A stretch of DNA of 64,000 nucleotides, taken from the NCBI GenBank assembly GCA_903813345.2, contig CAIIXF020000001.1, positions 41,635,366 through 41,699,365 of the forward strand, read 5' to 3'. Made by a program: the position numbers and the translations under genes. Source of the DNA: Owenia fusiformis (Eukaryota > Annelida > Polychaeta > Sabellida > Oweniidae). The notes under the pieces are model-generated. The model ran no database searches, was not told the origin of the DNA, and saw only the letters and a list, made by a program, of their open reading frames with translations. This document shows positions 1 through 10,628 of the stretch, piece by piece. Numbering within the stretch: position 1 is the first letter of the stretch; every line of letters starts with the position of its first letter.

Positions 1-392
1 TTTCTGTTCTTTTTACTCGAAAATTGCAACATTAAAAAAATCGTTAATTCTAAAACAAGGGAAGAAAGTAGATTTGACAATTAGGGTTAGGTAATATAGG
101 GACTGTTAAACACTAAATAGATATTTAATTTGTGTCAGCCTTAGTGTAGGGGAGTCTAGTGGATGTTCCCTCCATGGGTGCCCAGTCAGTTCATTGGGCC
201 AAAACATAATTCAGAATCAATGGCTCACCTGTTGCATATATCACATGTATTACTCATCTTAATGTAGTTACCTGATTGCATTTTAGGATACTGGATATAG
301 CAAAGACAATTGGGAAAGAAATTGGTAGTGATTTTTATCTGGATTCATCGGACTGTATTGTGCATGTGCTGTATCCCGTTTACTGCTGGTAG

Positions 393-472
393 GGAACAGT
401 GAAGAAGGGGGTGTAGCTTAGCACAGTGAAGCAGAAATGTTGGACTTCATTACAGCAGTATATCCAATGCAG
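393..472 (+). other. Candidate 5'UTR exon (end well defined, start uncertain)
   Basis: A strong donor (CAG then GTAAGT) follows position 472, and a possible acceptor (GGTAG) ends at 392. The interval holds an ATG that reads only a dozen codons to the donor (phase 0). If joined to the candidate exon at 19525 that frame stops within a few codons, so the segment is better read as untranslated leader with a short upstream ORF. It could belong to the LIM gene downstream or to another + strand transcript. The start may lie further upstream. Confidence 0.3.
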
Positions 473-2500
473 GTAAGTCTATTCTAATTGTTTCATTTTT
501 TTTAAATGTACTTTTCAAACTCCACAAAACAAATGTTGTATGTGTGTGTATGGGTGTGGAGGGAGACTTTTAATGATATATTAAATGTCTTGCATAATAA
601 ATAATAATCGCAAAGGAAATATGAAACTGCAGTGAAAGTAGCTATTATAATATATTTTTCATCCACATAGGTCCAAAGTTTTACTTCAAATACGTAATTA
701 TCATTCTTATTTGAACCTTTGTAAGAAATTACAGTGAAATAGATTGGCCAAATATAATATTGAATTTAAACATTTTTATTTATGAGCATATATCATGTAA
801 AATTATAATAAAAAATGTTTGGAATTCTGACATTATTCCAAGCATCCAGATGAAAGTGGCCACCGCATTATAATTACAATTTTTATATTCACCACCAGTA
901 TAATAGAATGAAACAAAAGATAAATCATATCTGTTGGTGCTAAGGTTCACTGGCGTGAACTTTTATTTAAAGCTTCAAAATTAATTTTACATAAAATAGA
1001 TGGCATGACGGCCACAGTGAACTTTTATTTAAAGCTTCAAAATTTTATTTTACATATTTATGATAGATATTTATATCATATCATATATGGTGCTCTAACC
1101 AACTACACCAATCACAGTTCACTTATTAAGGTAGGTAATTTAGGCAATTGATGTGTAAAATGTTGATGCAACTAGCCAGACAATTCGTTCTACTTTGCCT
1201 TCCTTAATCTACAGTACAGTATAACTCCAATCTATTATCAATTATTTTGTGAGTTTCTTTTCAAAAAGGATGTAAAAATATAAATTGTGCTCACAAATGT
1301 TCATATATTAAGCTAGGCAATATAAGGGGTGGAAAATTAGACCCCACTGACTAACTTATTTGAAGTATATTATAATATAATGAAAGACTTTATCCTAAAG
1401 TTAATGGGGATCATAACTGGGCAATAACATTAAACTTTCAATAAGTTTCTTCATGATTTGAACGGATTCACCCTAGGGTAAAAATCTGATGTAATTTAAT
1501 TCAATCGAAAATCATAATTCTCATTCAGGTATTACATTCATTGAAATTAATGGCTCAAATCTGAGAGATGAATTCTTAGTGGCCTGGGAAAATGGAACAA
1601 TTGAAATATAAAATGATATAAAAGTTACCCTTATACAGCTAGCCTCATTGCCCTCTGACTATTAAAGATTATAATCTGTTGAGGCTGATAAATGATCTTA
1701 AATGGATCTTTCTTGGTTATTTACATGATTTATAAACAACGCTGTTACTAAGTGGCAGAACGATTTTTAATTCTGATTAGATATGGCCAGATTTGAGAAT
1801 TATCTCAATCTTAATCGTCTGTAACTGGCAACCCAGTCTACTTTCCATATTGTTAAGACCATGCTGACGGATGGGGGATGGGGGTGGGGAGTGCGAGGCT
1901 GGAGATACATAATTTACACAACACTGCTTTTCATGCTCATCTTCTCTGTGCGAATAATATGCCCATTAGGGTGTCATCCGCCTTATCTGTATGTTTCACC
2001 AGATGTTTGAAAATAAATAAATGAAATGAATGAATGAATGAATTAAGAGTGGAGATGAATTCTAGCTCTTGTCAAGGGCTGGAGCAATAAGTTTACAGTG
2101 TATAGTTCCCACCAAAATTATTTACAACATGGAAAGGCAAACAACACAATGGTTTTAATTGAATATTTAATTGACTTAAAGCTGTGCTTTTAATGGCAAT
2201 TTATTTGGTTTAAATTATTAAAATGATTTCAGTAATCATGTCCCTACTTTTGACTTCCGACCCCCCAGAAGATCCCATTGAACAATATTGATACTTTTAA
2301 ATCAAGATAACGCTAAAAATAATTTGCTGAATTGAGGAGGCCTTCAATAGTAGTAGTCAATATGTGTTTTAATTATTGAATATTTAGTTATCAATAGAGT
2401 GGGTACCCCTACTGAGGGCGCACTGTGGCATTATTAGAAAATGAAAATAATTGGAAAAAAATAAAATAACAATTTTTGTCAGGTGAAGTGCTTTCTTTTA
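473..2500. other. Non-coding, probably intronic DNA with a short duplication and a LINE-like tail
   Basis: No gene seen. A ~62 bp tandem duplication occurs at about 953-1078 (two copies of a GTGAACTTTTATTTAAAGC-containing unit). Around 1850-2045 a less AT-rich stretch ends in AAATAAATAAATGAA followed by TGAATGAATGAATGAA, which resembles the 3' end and simple-repeat tail of a non-LTR retrotransposon. No reverse-transcriptase coding sequence is left there. Confidence 0.4.
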
Positions 2501-3020
2501 GGTAGCGATCTGAGGCACTTCGATCAGGGTGTTGTCGGGACAATTTTTCTTGTGACTTAGGTTATGTATTTAGGTCTATCTCAACAGATTTTACTGGTCT
2601 TATGCGCCGCAAATGGTGCGAAAGATGTTAAAATTGCATTTTCGACCCTAAAATTCAGATTTCTTGGGGGTACATTATTATTTAGCTATAAAACAAAAAC
2701 TAAACAACCAATGCTTCTTTCTTTTGGTGTTTCTGTTAAGAGTAATCATACTTAAAATGCATATGTAAAAAAATTGAAGAATTTTAACTTTATTTAAAAA
2801 CAGCAACATTTTTTCACCCTAAAATCATAGAATTTAGGGGGGTTGAGAGACATTGATTGGAATTGATTTTTTAATTTCTCAATCAATCTCAGTTTAATAT
2901 TAATGGAACTTTCCTAAAAGTAGCACCAACATGTCCCCAACACATTACCATAAAGAAAAAACTCATACTCTAACATGTTTTTTGCCTATATGGGTCAATT
3001 TACCTCTCCCCTCTTTCCCT
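2501..3020 (+). repeat. Left terminal inverted repeat (520 bp)
   Basis: Reverse complement of 7134-7653. It contains a 63-codon open frame that is duplicated, in opposite orientation, in the other arm. This follows from the arm identity and is not evidence for a gene. The inner boundary is sharp: both arms end in the same pyrimidine-rich run (CTCCCCTCTTTCCCT) and then diverge. Confidence 0.9.
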
Positions 3021-3322
3021 TATAAAAGGGGTGTGGCCATTAATACATGTGGATTTAAACAGTAGCATGATGTCACATTAAATGAATACATGTACATATC
3101 ATGTATTCTATCAAATATATTACCATAAAATATTTTCACTTAGGTGTATACATATAGTACATACCTGTGAATTATTTATAATACAATATTTTTTCTATGT
3201 AGGCTCGAGATATAAGAATATTAAAAATCTGAAGTTGAATATTATCTAATACACAGTTCACGACTCAGTCATAATATTAATTTTACTCATTGTATGAATT
3301 TCTGTCATCACAAATGTAGTTT

Positions 3323-5921
3323 TTATTCACCAGAATATATTTGATCCATAAAGCTTCGTATTTCATAAACTTCCTCTTCATTTTGATCTTCTAAAGTATC
3401 ATCTAATACGATAACATCTACCAGGTCCTGGGGTAGAATTTTATCTGGATTTGACACCCATTGAAATCCAAATGGCCATCTTTCATCCTCTATCCATGTG
3501 ACACAGGGGAGGGAATTGATGGGGAGGGGATGTTGGCAAGTTTCCATATGTGTGCTTGATAACTGGCCCTTGCCAGATGCTGCTGTAATGAATCTTTACA
3601 TGGGGGTAGGAGGCTTATTGTTAGTGCCTTCATAGCTTGTTATCACACTTGGAGCAGATTTTGGTTGAAATTTGTTCTTGAATAAGGTATATCTCAGCTC
3701 ATTTATATTTGAACACTTTTTGTTTCCATACATCTGGCAAGTAAACTTCTCAGCACATTTAGCAGTTTGATCACTAATGACCCCTCCAATGGTGCCGAAA
3801 CCTTTTTGAAATTCTCATAAGTAATTTTAGGGGGGGGGGACACTTTCTCCCTTCTCACAAAGGCACTGAAGGAATCACATCCAGTGAATGAATGGAAGGC
3901 TGGTAAAGCATTACAAATTTACAAATGTCTGAACTGAGCGCATTTCCTACTTCCTTTACATTAAAGGGGCAACAAGGGACTGTAGAGAGAAAATTCAATT
4001 TTTTCCTCAGCTATCAGGTCAATATTTGGCTTAAAGGAACATTCCTTGCCAGACTATTTCTCTCCTGATATGGTAGCTACAATCATATATATACTTTACA
4101 TATTTAGCAAAACACAGGAAAATGTTTTCATATGGTCAATTTTGATCATTTAAAAATGTAGTACTCATTCCCAGTAAGCTGCCATCTTTTAAGATTTCTT
4201 TCAGGAAGTGATGTCATCGACTCTCACCTGTTTCTATCACAGTATAGGAAAGAAGTACAAAATCTCTTCAAGACAAGAAGGCCTTATCTTCTGTGTAAAA
4301 ATATTTTCAGGAGTTGTCAACTTAGAACTAAAGAAGAGATCATCAAAGGGATTTAAATCATAGACCAAATTGAAAAATATATACAGCTGGTTTGGTAATT
4401 CTAATAGCTCCTTACCTAATGTAATATGCAAAGTTGAGAGTCGATGACATCACTTCCTGAGTGAAATTTTTAAAGATGGCAGCCTACTGGAATTGAGCAC
4501 TGCATTTTTAAGTGATCAATATTGACCATTTCAAAACTTTTTTCCTTGTTTTGCTAAACTTGCAAAGTATGTATATGGTTATAGCTACCATATTAAGAGA
4601 GAGATGGTCTGGCAAGGAATACCCCTTTAACATCTTCTTTGACATATCTATTTTCTTAAAATGTATGGATAAACTCTCAATTTAGAAGTGTAAATTCAGT
4701 TCAAAGCTTCTATAAAGGGAGTCCCACTTATAGATTTTTAGGATTCACCACGTTTCAAGAGGAATATCAGCTGAAATAATGTTCATCAAGGGGGTTTCTT
4801 TGTAGATATATCCAAACTTAAATATATTTTGACACTGGTCAATGATCGTTGAATTACCCCCCTGCACTAATTGTTGCACCTTTAATAAGTCATATATGGT
4901 CTGCACTACCAGTGTCAAAAATTAATGGAGTTTGAATAAGATTGGAAAGTGCACAAGAAGTACAAAAACATCGCTATCTGGGGATCTCACAACTATAGTT
5001 TTTTCTGTATTTTCAGGTTCATTTCATGTTAATTGCATGGAGTATAATTTTTGTATCTGCCTCTTTGTGGGAAGATTTCAGGCTTGATTCAACTCTATGT
5101 GTAACAGTAGTTCTATCACTGGTTACCACTGTACAGATCTCACCACATGAATCTGTCTTTCTTTGAGTTTAGGAGCATTTTTATCTTTTTCCATTCTTCA
5201 AGGGTCAACTGACTCAGCTGCATTTCATTCTCATCATTTAAAAGGAATTCCTTCCAATTGTTAGGAATTCTGGTATTAGGTCCTTTTATTATTAGCTTTT
5301 TGGAGACACGCCTGCGTATTCTTTCTGGTTCTTTAATTGAATCTTTCTTATAGGAAGCATCTGAAGGATCCTCTCTGCCAATAATCCAAATGTTTTGGGT
5401 CGCTCAGGAAGTATATGGAACAATGCATTGCCATCATAGACTATAATTGTTTTTTCTGGTTTGGGTCCATGTAATATTATATGTTTCCAGCTCATGTAAT
5501 AATTTTGACTTTTCTGTTTTAACCAAGAGCCCATCAGGTGTTCCAAGAGCCCAGGGTATTGGACTCAGGGGATATTCCAATATTCGCTTTAGACTGATAC
5601 TATGCTGCTCTGATAACATGACTAACTGGCCAAATGTATTGCGCTCAGCTCTAATCTCAATCAGTTTGTTTCCAGAGCTTTTCACCTTTTTGACTCCAGC
5701 ATTGAATTCAGATGTTTTCAGTTTCATTCTTTTATGGGGTCATGAAAACCTTTTCCCTTCTGCACAAATTGGTCTTGAATAAATTGCTTAAAGGCTTGTG
5801 TGCCCTTGGATTCTGCATTTAAGAGATCATCTGCTAAATTAGAGGGTGTTGGCATTCCAGATGATATGCAGTATAAATGATCATTGTCCTCAATTTGGAA
5901 TGGATTGAGAAAGCCATCAAA
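3323..5921 (-). pseudogene. Decayed gene for a PIN/FEN1-like nuclease family protein (transposon-borne)
   Basis: I recognise, in order on the minus strand and across several frames, pieces of a large invertebrate family usually annotated 'uncharacterized'. About 5921-5733 has an LYCISSG block and an FHDPIK motif. About 5727-5460 has the PWALGTPDGLLVKTEKSKL block. About 5470-5360 has VYDGNALFHILPE. About 5345-5155 has RIPNNWKEFLLNDEN. About 5130-5025 has HKEADTKIILHA. About 5016-4925 has VRSPDSDVFVLLVHF. About 4925-4860 has FDTGSADH followed by a stop. About 3895-3855 has HSFTGCDSFSAF. About 3830-3620 has the CAEKFTCQMYG block, and 3612-3323 is the acidic C-terminus. EAD, SPDSDV and GCD match the spacing logic of metal-binding acids in FEN1/XPG nucleases; this is inference. 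It has at least five frameshifts, at least one in-frame stop and a 592 bp MITE insertion, so it cannot make a protein. The family's C-terminal Cys cluster is not visible. Confidence 0.75.
4035..4626. mobile_element. 592 bp foldback MITE with TTAA target duplication (piggyBac/Kolobok-like)
   Basis: The ends read AGGAACATTCCTTGCCAGAC and GTCTGGCAAGGAATACCCCT, near-perfect inverted repeats that continue as arms of about 190-200 bp. These meet at GATGTCATCGACTCTC / GAGAGTCGATGACATC around a loop of about 200 bp. TTAA flanks both sides (4031-4034 and 4627-4630). The TTAA duplication and AGGG-type end fit piggyBac or Kolobok derivatives. It interrupts the nuclease pseudogene between its FDTG and TGCD blocks. 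The loop's 64-codon minus-strand ORF shows no protein features. Confidence 0.8.
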
Positions 5922-6092
5922 TCAATCAAATTAGTTAATAATAGAACATCAGACAGTAATAAGCCTTGAATAGCTTACTATTCTCCCTTATTGTTTTGCT
6001 ACATGTTCCCTGCAAATAATAGATAGCAATTTATAATTGCAATTAGATAATCAGTTTATTAATTAAAGTTAAATATAAAGGTGTTTTGTATA

Positions 6093-6255
6093 AAGTAAAA
6101 CCTGTGTACAGTGAACATCTATAGAGCCACAAAAAAGATTTCAATACAGAGAGACATTTTGTATTGGAATCAAGGTATGTGCTGAAAATAGGGTGTTCAT
6201 TTTACACAGGTGTTCACTAGAGAAAGGTGTTCACTAACCCAGGTCCCATTGTATT
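6093..6255. mobile_element. Degenerate pogo/Tigger-like MITE fragment
   Basis: Begins AGTAAAACCTGTGTACAGTG and ends in TGTTCACTAACCCAGG...ATTGTA, with the internal GTGTTCACT motif repeated. It resembles the CAGTRAAACC-ended element at 55309-55487. Boundaries are approximate and no target duplication was confirmed. Confidence 0.35.
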
Positions 6256-6297
6256 AGGCTTATGTCATTTCAAAGACATTCACTAGCTACACGTAAA

Positions 6298-6802
6298 ACA
6301 AGGCATTAACATGACAAAATGTCACCACCTAGTTGAAACAAGATAAAAATACCTTTTTGACCTTGAGGAGGTCACTAAAGGTCAAATCTATTTTGACCTT
6401 TAGAATGTCATTTAATGATCAAATCTATATTCTTAAATCTTAAGAAGGTCATTGAAGGTCAAATCTCAAACCTTAAGTCAGATTTGAACTTCTGATAACT
6501 TATAGATGATTTTGAAAAAATGGTTAATTTGAAGCAAGTTGAAAAAAGACTTTTTCTGACCTTGAAAAGGTCATTGAAGGTCAAATCTTAAATATAAAGT
6601 CAGATTTGAAGATCTGAAAACACGTAGATGATTTTGAAAACAATTGAAGTCAGTCTATACAGTATTTGTTAATTATTTGAAATTGTAAGAATTTGTTACA
6701 GACACCAATTGCCAAGCTCCAACCACAAACCGCCGACCACTGACCACTGTCAAAAAAGAACAGAGACCATAACAATATGTCACCACTTTTTGTTGGTGAC
6801 AT
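6298..6802 (-). mobile_element. TGTCACCACC-family element, long form, with repeated AGGTCA half-sites
   Basis: The ends carry the inverted motif GTCACCAC / GTTGGTGAC and the family's end sequence GGCATTAACATGACAAAATG. Internal sequence matches the element at 8540-8856 in opposite orientation. The middle contains three AGGTCA-NNNN-AGGTCA direct repeats at 6369-6384, 6446-6461 and 6568-6583. It sits inside the 2501-7653 transposon. Confidence 0.6.
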
Positions 6803-7133
6803 AAAAATGATAACATGATATGAACCATCCTCCTAAGCAGGTGTCCAGAATCTGTACCTCCTTCTTCCCCCTGCGATAACCAATTTGGACGCGCCTGATT
6901 TAACTGAATCACGTGATCTAATTATGCACAATGACTTATATGATTTCTGTCGCAGTGTTGCGACAGCCAATCAGATTGCGAGTTCTTAATCGGGGAAATG
7001 GTAACTGCTTATTGCTGGGGGTAAAAAGAAAGAATATGTTCTGGATTTTGAAGCCCTGTGATCGGAGGATGGATATGAACATGAAGTATTTATTTTTAGA
7101 TGAACATGCCAATATGGCCAAGCCCTTCTAAAA

Positions 7134-7653
7134 AGGGAAAGAGGGGAGAGGTAAATTGACCCATATAGGCAAAAAACATGTTAGAGTTTGAGTTTTTTCT
7201 TTATGGTAATGTGTTGGGGACATGTTGGTGCTACTTTTAGGAAAGTTCCATTAATATTAAACTGAGATTGATTGAGAAATTAAAAAATCAATTCCAATCA
7301 ATGTCTCTCAACCCCCCTAAATTCTATGATTTTAGGGTGAAAAAATGTTGCTGTTTTTAAATAAAGTTAAAATTCTTCAATTTTTTTACATATGCATTTC
7401 AAGTATGATTACTCTTAACAGAAACACCAAAAGAAAGAAGCATTGGTTGTTTAGTTTTTGTTTTATAGCTAAATAATAATGTACCCCCAAGAAATCTGAA
7501 TTTTAGGGTTGAAAATGCAATTTTAACATCTTTCGCACCATTTGCGGCGCATAAGACCAGTAAAATCTGTTGAGATAGACCTAAATACATAACCTAAGTC
7601 ACAAGAGAAATTGTCCCGACAACACCCTGATCGAAGTGCCTCAGATCGCTACC
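7134..7653 (-). repeat. Right terminal inverted repeat (520 bp)
   Basis: Reverse complement of 2501-3020 with only a few substitutions. It ends CAGATCGCTACC at 7653, followed by TA. Confidence 0.9.
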
Positions 7654-8539
7654 TATTTCCATCTATTGTGCTAAGCTTGAATGAATATTTGATGATTTCA
7701 TTTACTGCATGGCCTCTACTAACCCTTATGAATTATTTAACATAACATTTAAATTATATTTACATTTATATCTAATATACTTCCATTCAAGTTCAAAATA
7801 GTAATTCATAGTTCATAAATGATTCTTGAAAAGAATGTATAGAAGTTATCATATTATTTACAAACTCAACTTGCAACTTGTTTTATGATTGTGTGAACTT
7901 TTAAATAATTTATGAATTATTTTTAAGGGCAATCCATAAATTGAAATTTGCGTTAAATATGAGAATCATATCAAATCAGTCAAAGAGCTGACACCAGATG
8001 AATGTGAGAAAATAGCTTTTACTAGCAGTTGTTTAAAAGTGACATAATTCTGGTAATTGTGCAAAAATGTTACAATGGATTATACAAACGTTGAAAAACT
8101 TTTTTTATTGATCAAATAACAATTGTTCATTAAGTTATAACATAATTAAGAGGATTTGGACGAGATTTGAGATTTGATTTAAGGACTGCCAGTGCCTAGG
8201 CAGATTTCATAGTTTTAGAGGTTGGAGGTAAGTTGTTATTTTTTTAGCAAAATTAGTTGTAAATATTAATCTTGTGTTTGCACACTATATGTCTGTGCAA
8301 ATTACAAAAATGGACTTTGGTTTCACAACTTCATTAGTAGCATCATATTGCCTCATCAAGTAAACAAACAAACAAGCAAAAAACAAACAAACAAGCAAAC
8401 AAATAATAGAAAAGGAAAAGAAGGAAGAAATTACAAACATTCAACATGACTGTGTCAACTTCGTTTAATTAGAAGTTTCCTTGATGGTACCATTTACTAT
8501 ATTATCGTACGTGCAGTTGTAACATGAGAAATAGTATTA
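7654..8539. other. AT-rich non-coding DNA; weak candidate UTR exon near 8150-8228
   Basis: No coding sequence seen. A good donor (GTTGGAG then GTAAGTTG) follows about 8227, and an AG lies upstream near 8149, so a short untranslated exon is possible. An AAAC/AAGC-rich simple repeat lies at about 8360-8402. Confidence 0.25.
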
Positions 8540-8856
8540 TGTCACCACCAAAAGTGATGACATATTGTTATGGTTGTTTATTTTTTGTGACTGCGGTTTG
8601 TGGTTGGCTTATGTAACCTTCAATAACTTAACAAATACTGTTTAGACTGACTTTAAATTAATCTGACTTCAGATTTGAGATTTGAGCATCAATGACCTTC
8701 TCAAGGTCAAAAAGGTCTTTTTTCAACTTGCTTCAAATTGAGCAACTTTTTTCAAAATCATCTACAAGTTCTCAGAAATTCAAATCTGAATTAAGATTGA
8801 ACTCATAATATTGCGAGCAACTGAGTGGTGACATTTTGTCATGTTAATGCTTTGTT
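8540..8856 (+). mobile_element. TGTCACCACC-family element, long form
   Basis: Starts TGTCACCACC followed by TGACATATTGTTATGG and ends GTGGTGACATTTTG...TTAATGCTTTG, so the termini are inverted repeats. The interior shares the TCAAGGTCA / ACTTGCTTCAAATTGAG / ATCATCTAC blocks with 6298-6802. No ORF. Confidence 0.65.
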
Positions 8857-10538
8857 TTTACAGTATTAGGAAATCAGGCCAAGAGCTCTTCAAGTTTACA
8901 ACTGTTTTAGGTATTGTGGAGGAAAGAACTCAAAAGATAAAATATATATGATTATGAGATTAATTGTACCATTTTACAAATGTAGATATATAAACATCAA
9001 AGGAAGATTCTTTTTAGAGAATGAAAATGAAGTTAATTTTTACGTTCACATTCAAAAGATCTAGATTATATTTAATGTTTCTTTTTCATGCCTGAGGAAA
9101 ATTAATCATAACTAATAGATATAAATTGAAATTCTTCAAGTCATTTCACAAAACATACATTATTTTTTATAGACAATAACTGACATTTGAGTCTGATAGT
9201 ACCATCAAGGGTCTGAATGACATCTGTAAAGTGGCAGATTGATGGTCCAACAATCCCTGACCATTCTTTGTAGTTTCAATAAAAAAATCATAATGACGGG
9301 TTTTGATTTTCCTTGTAACATTGAATTTAATATAAGAATGGTGATCTTTAATTTTCCCGATTTTGGTATTGCTCTATTTTTGTGTTAATTCTGGAATTTT
9401 GAAAAAGTTTATAAATAGTGGTAAGAGTTAGAATGTTTCCCTTTGATCTTAATGTTTTCTGTTGAAACCATCTTGAACAATGTCAATGTCAATCAGAGGG
9501 ATCTATCTACATGATTAAACACTCGCATTTGTTTGAAGAGATTTTATTCAATTAATTTAACTTGTTTTCATGTGCCTCAGTGGTGGGGGTTCCAACTCTC
9601 AGGGCATCTTCTTGACGTTAGAACATCTGGTGGTTCGCTTTTTGAGACTAGTGAAATTAAAAAAAGTTCTCTGTGATTTATTCTCCCCCTGTATACCTAA
9701 GCCTAAATCCAGTTAAACATACATACTTACATATTCTAATTTTAAAGCTCATTCAAATCTGAATATTGAAATATCATTCTGGTGATTGTGGATAATTCTG
9801 TTATTTTCATCAGTTTGATAATTTCTTAATAATTGAAGTTGACAACCATTTTATTTGAATCACTGATGTGGTTACTTCTGAAAGGATAAATCTTAAAGTA
9901 GCAAAACTTCTGAAATTTTTCAATAATAAACAATATCTTTTGAAGATATAGGTCTTATTTAACTTCTTAGTGACCACAAAGTGGAAATAATTTTACTTAT
10001 TGGACAAGAAATAAAACCATCAAAAGAAGCCGAACTGATGCAAGAAGATTATCACCATTTACTCTGGCTTTTCATGGGATAATCTACAAAGTTAAACTCC
10101 CTGAGATTTGAAACTCATTATTGGCATTTATTTTTGTAACAATTTCATGGAATTCGCACATCAATGTAATCAGACTAATTCAAGTGGTAAAATACTTTGG
10201 AACATTTAGATATATTTTGAAAACATAAATCATTCAGTTTGTTGTTTATTCTGAGTTTTGACTTGTTAGCCAAAGGGGAAGGAGGGAAGTTGGAAGTCTT
10301 AGAAGTCGACACTTTCCATTATAAATGTTATCAAAAGTTGGAACATTTTATTATTAACTAAATGTATTTGGAATTTCATCAAATTTAATAAAATGGAAAA
10401 CTTTTCATTTGTTGTTTATTCCAAGTTTTGACTTGTTAGCCAAAGGGGATATGAAGGGTTGTTGAAAATCTTAGAAGTAAACATTTTACTTAATAATTTT
10501 TGTTAAAACTTAATAAGTCGGAAATATTTACTTTTCAG
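8857..10538. other. Non-coding DNA with a ~170 bp tandem duplication
   Basis: No gene seen. A unit containing TTGACTTGTTAGCCAAAGGG occurs twice about 171 bp apart (from about 10238 and 10409), with diverged flanks. This is a local tandem duplication of unknown meaning. Confidence 0.4.
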
Positions 10539-10628
10539 ATTTGATAACCCAATTCTTGTGAAAATATATTGTCAACTTCCATTCTTGACTCTGCACATTG
10601 AGGCTGGAGAGGATCAAAGAAAATATAG
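10539..10628 (+). other. Candidate 90 bp exon, possibly untranslated
   Basis: Bounded by a good acceptor (ATTTACTTTTCAG) and a donor (AAATATAG then GTACGTTC). Local GC is higher than the surroundings. The + strand frame is open through the interval and into the intron, but no protein similarity is recognised. It may be a 5'UTR exon of the downstream gene. Confidence 0.3.

Larger units (their letters stand above)
2501..7653. mobile_element. DNA transposon with 520 bp terminal inverted repeats, carrying a decayed PIN/FEN-like gene
   Basis: The left arm 2501-3020 and right arm 7134-7653 are reverse complements of exactly equal length, starting GGTAGCGATCTGAGG and ending CCTCAGATCGCTACC. Only about four single-base differences were noticed by eye, so identity is about 99%. 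Both ends are flanked by TA (TA before GGTAG, TA after CTACC), a possible TA target duplication; no longer duplication is visible. The 4.1 kb interior holds a broken minus-strand gene (about 3323-5921), a nested TTAA-type MITE (4035-4626), a pogo-like fragment (about 6093-6255) and a copy of the TGTCACC repeat family (6298-6802). No recognisable DDE transposase was found. The near-identical arms imply recent movement or gene conversion, in contrast with the decayed interior. The superfamily is not assigned. Confidence 0.85.

Noticed and set aside
2564-2755. 63-codon ORF repeated identically at 7399-7590 on the other strand
   Set aside because: It lies within the 520 bp inverted arms; the duplication follows from arm identity and the sequence shows no protein features.
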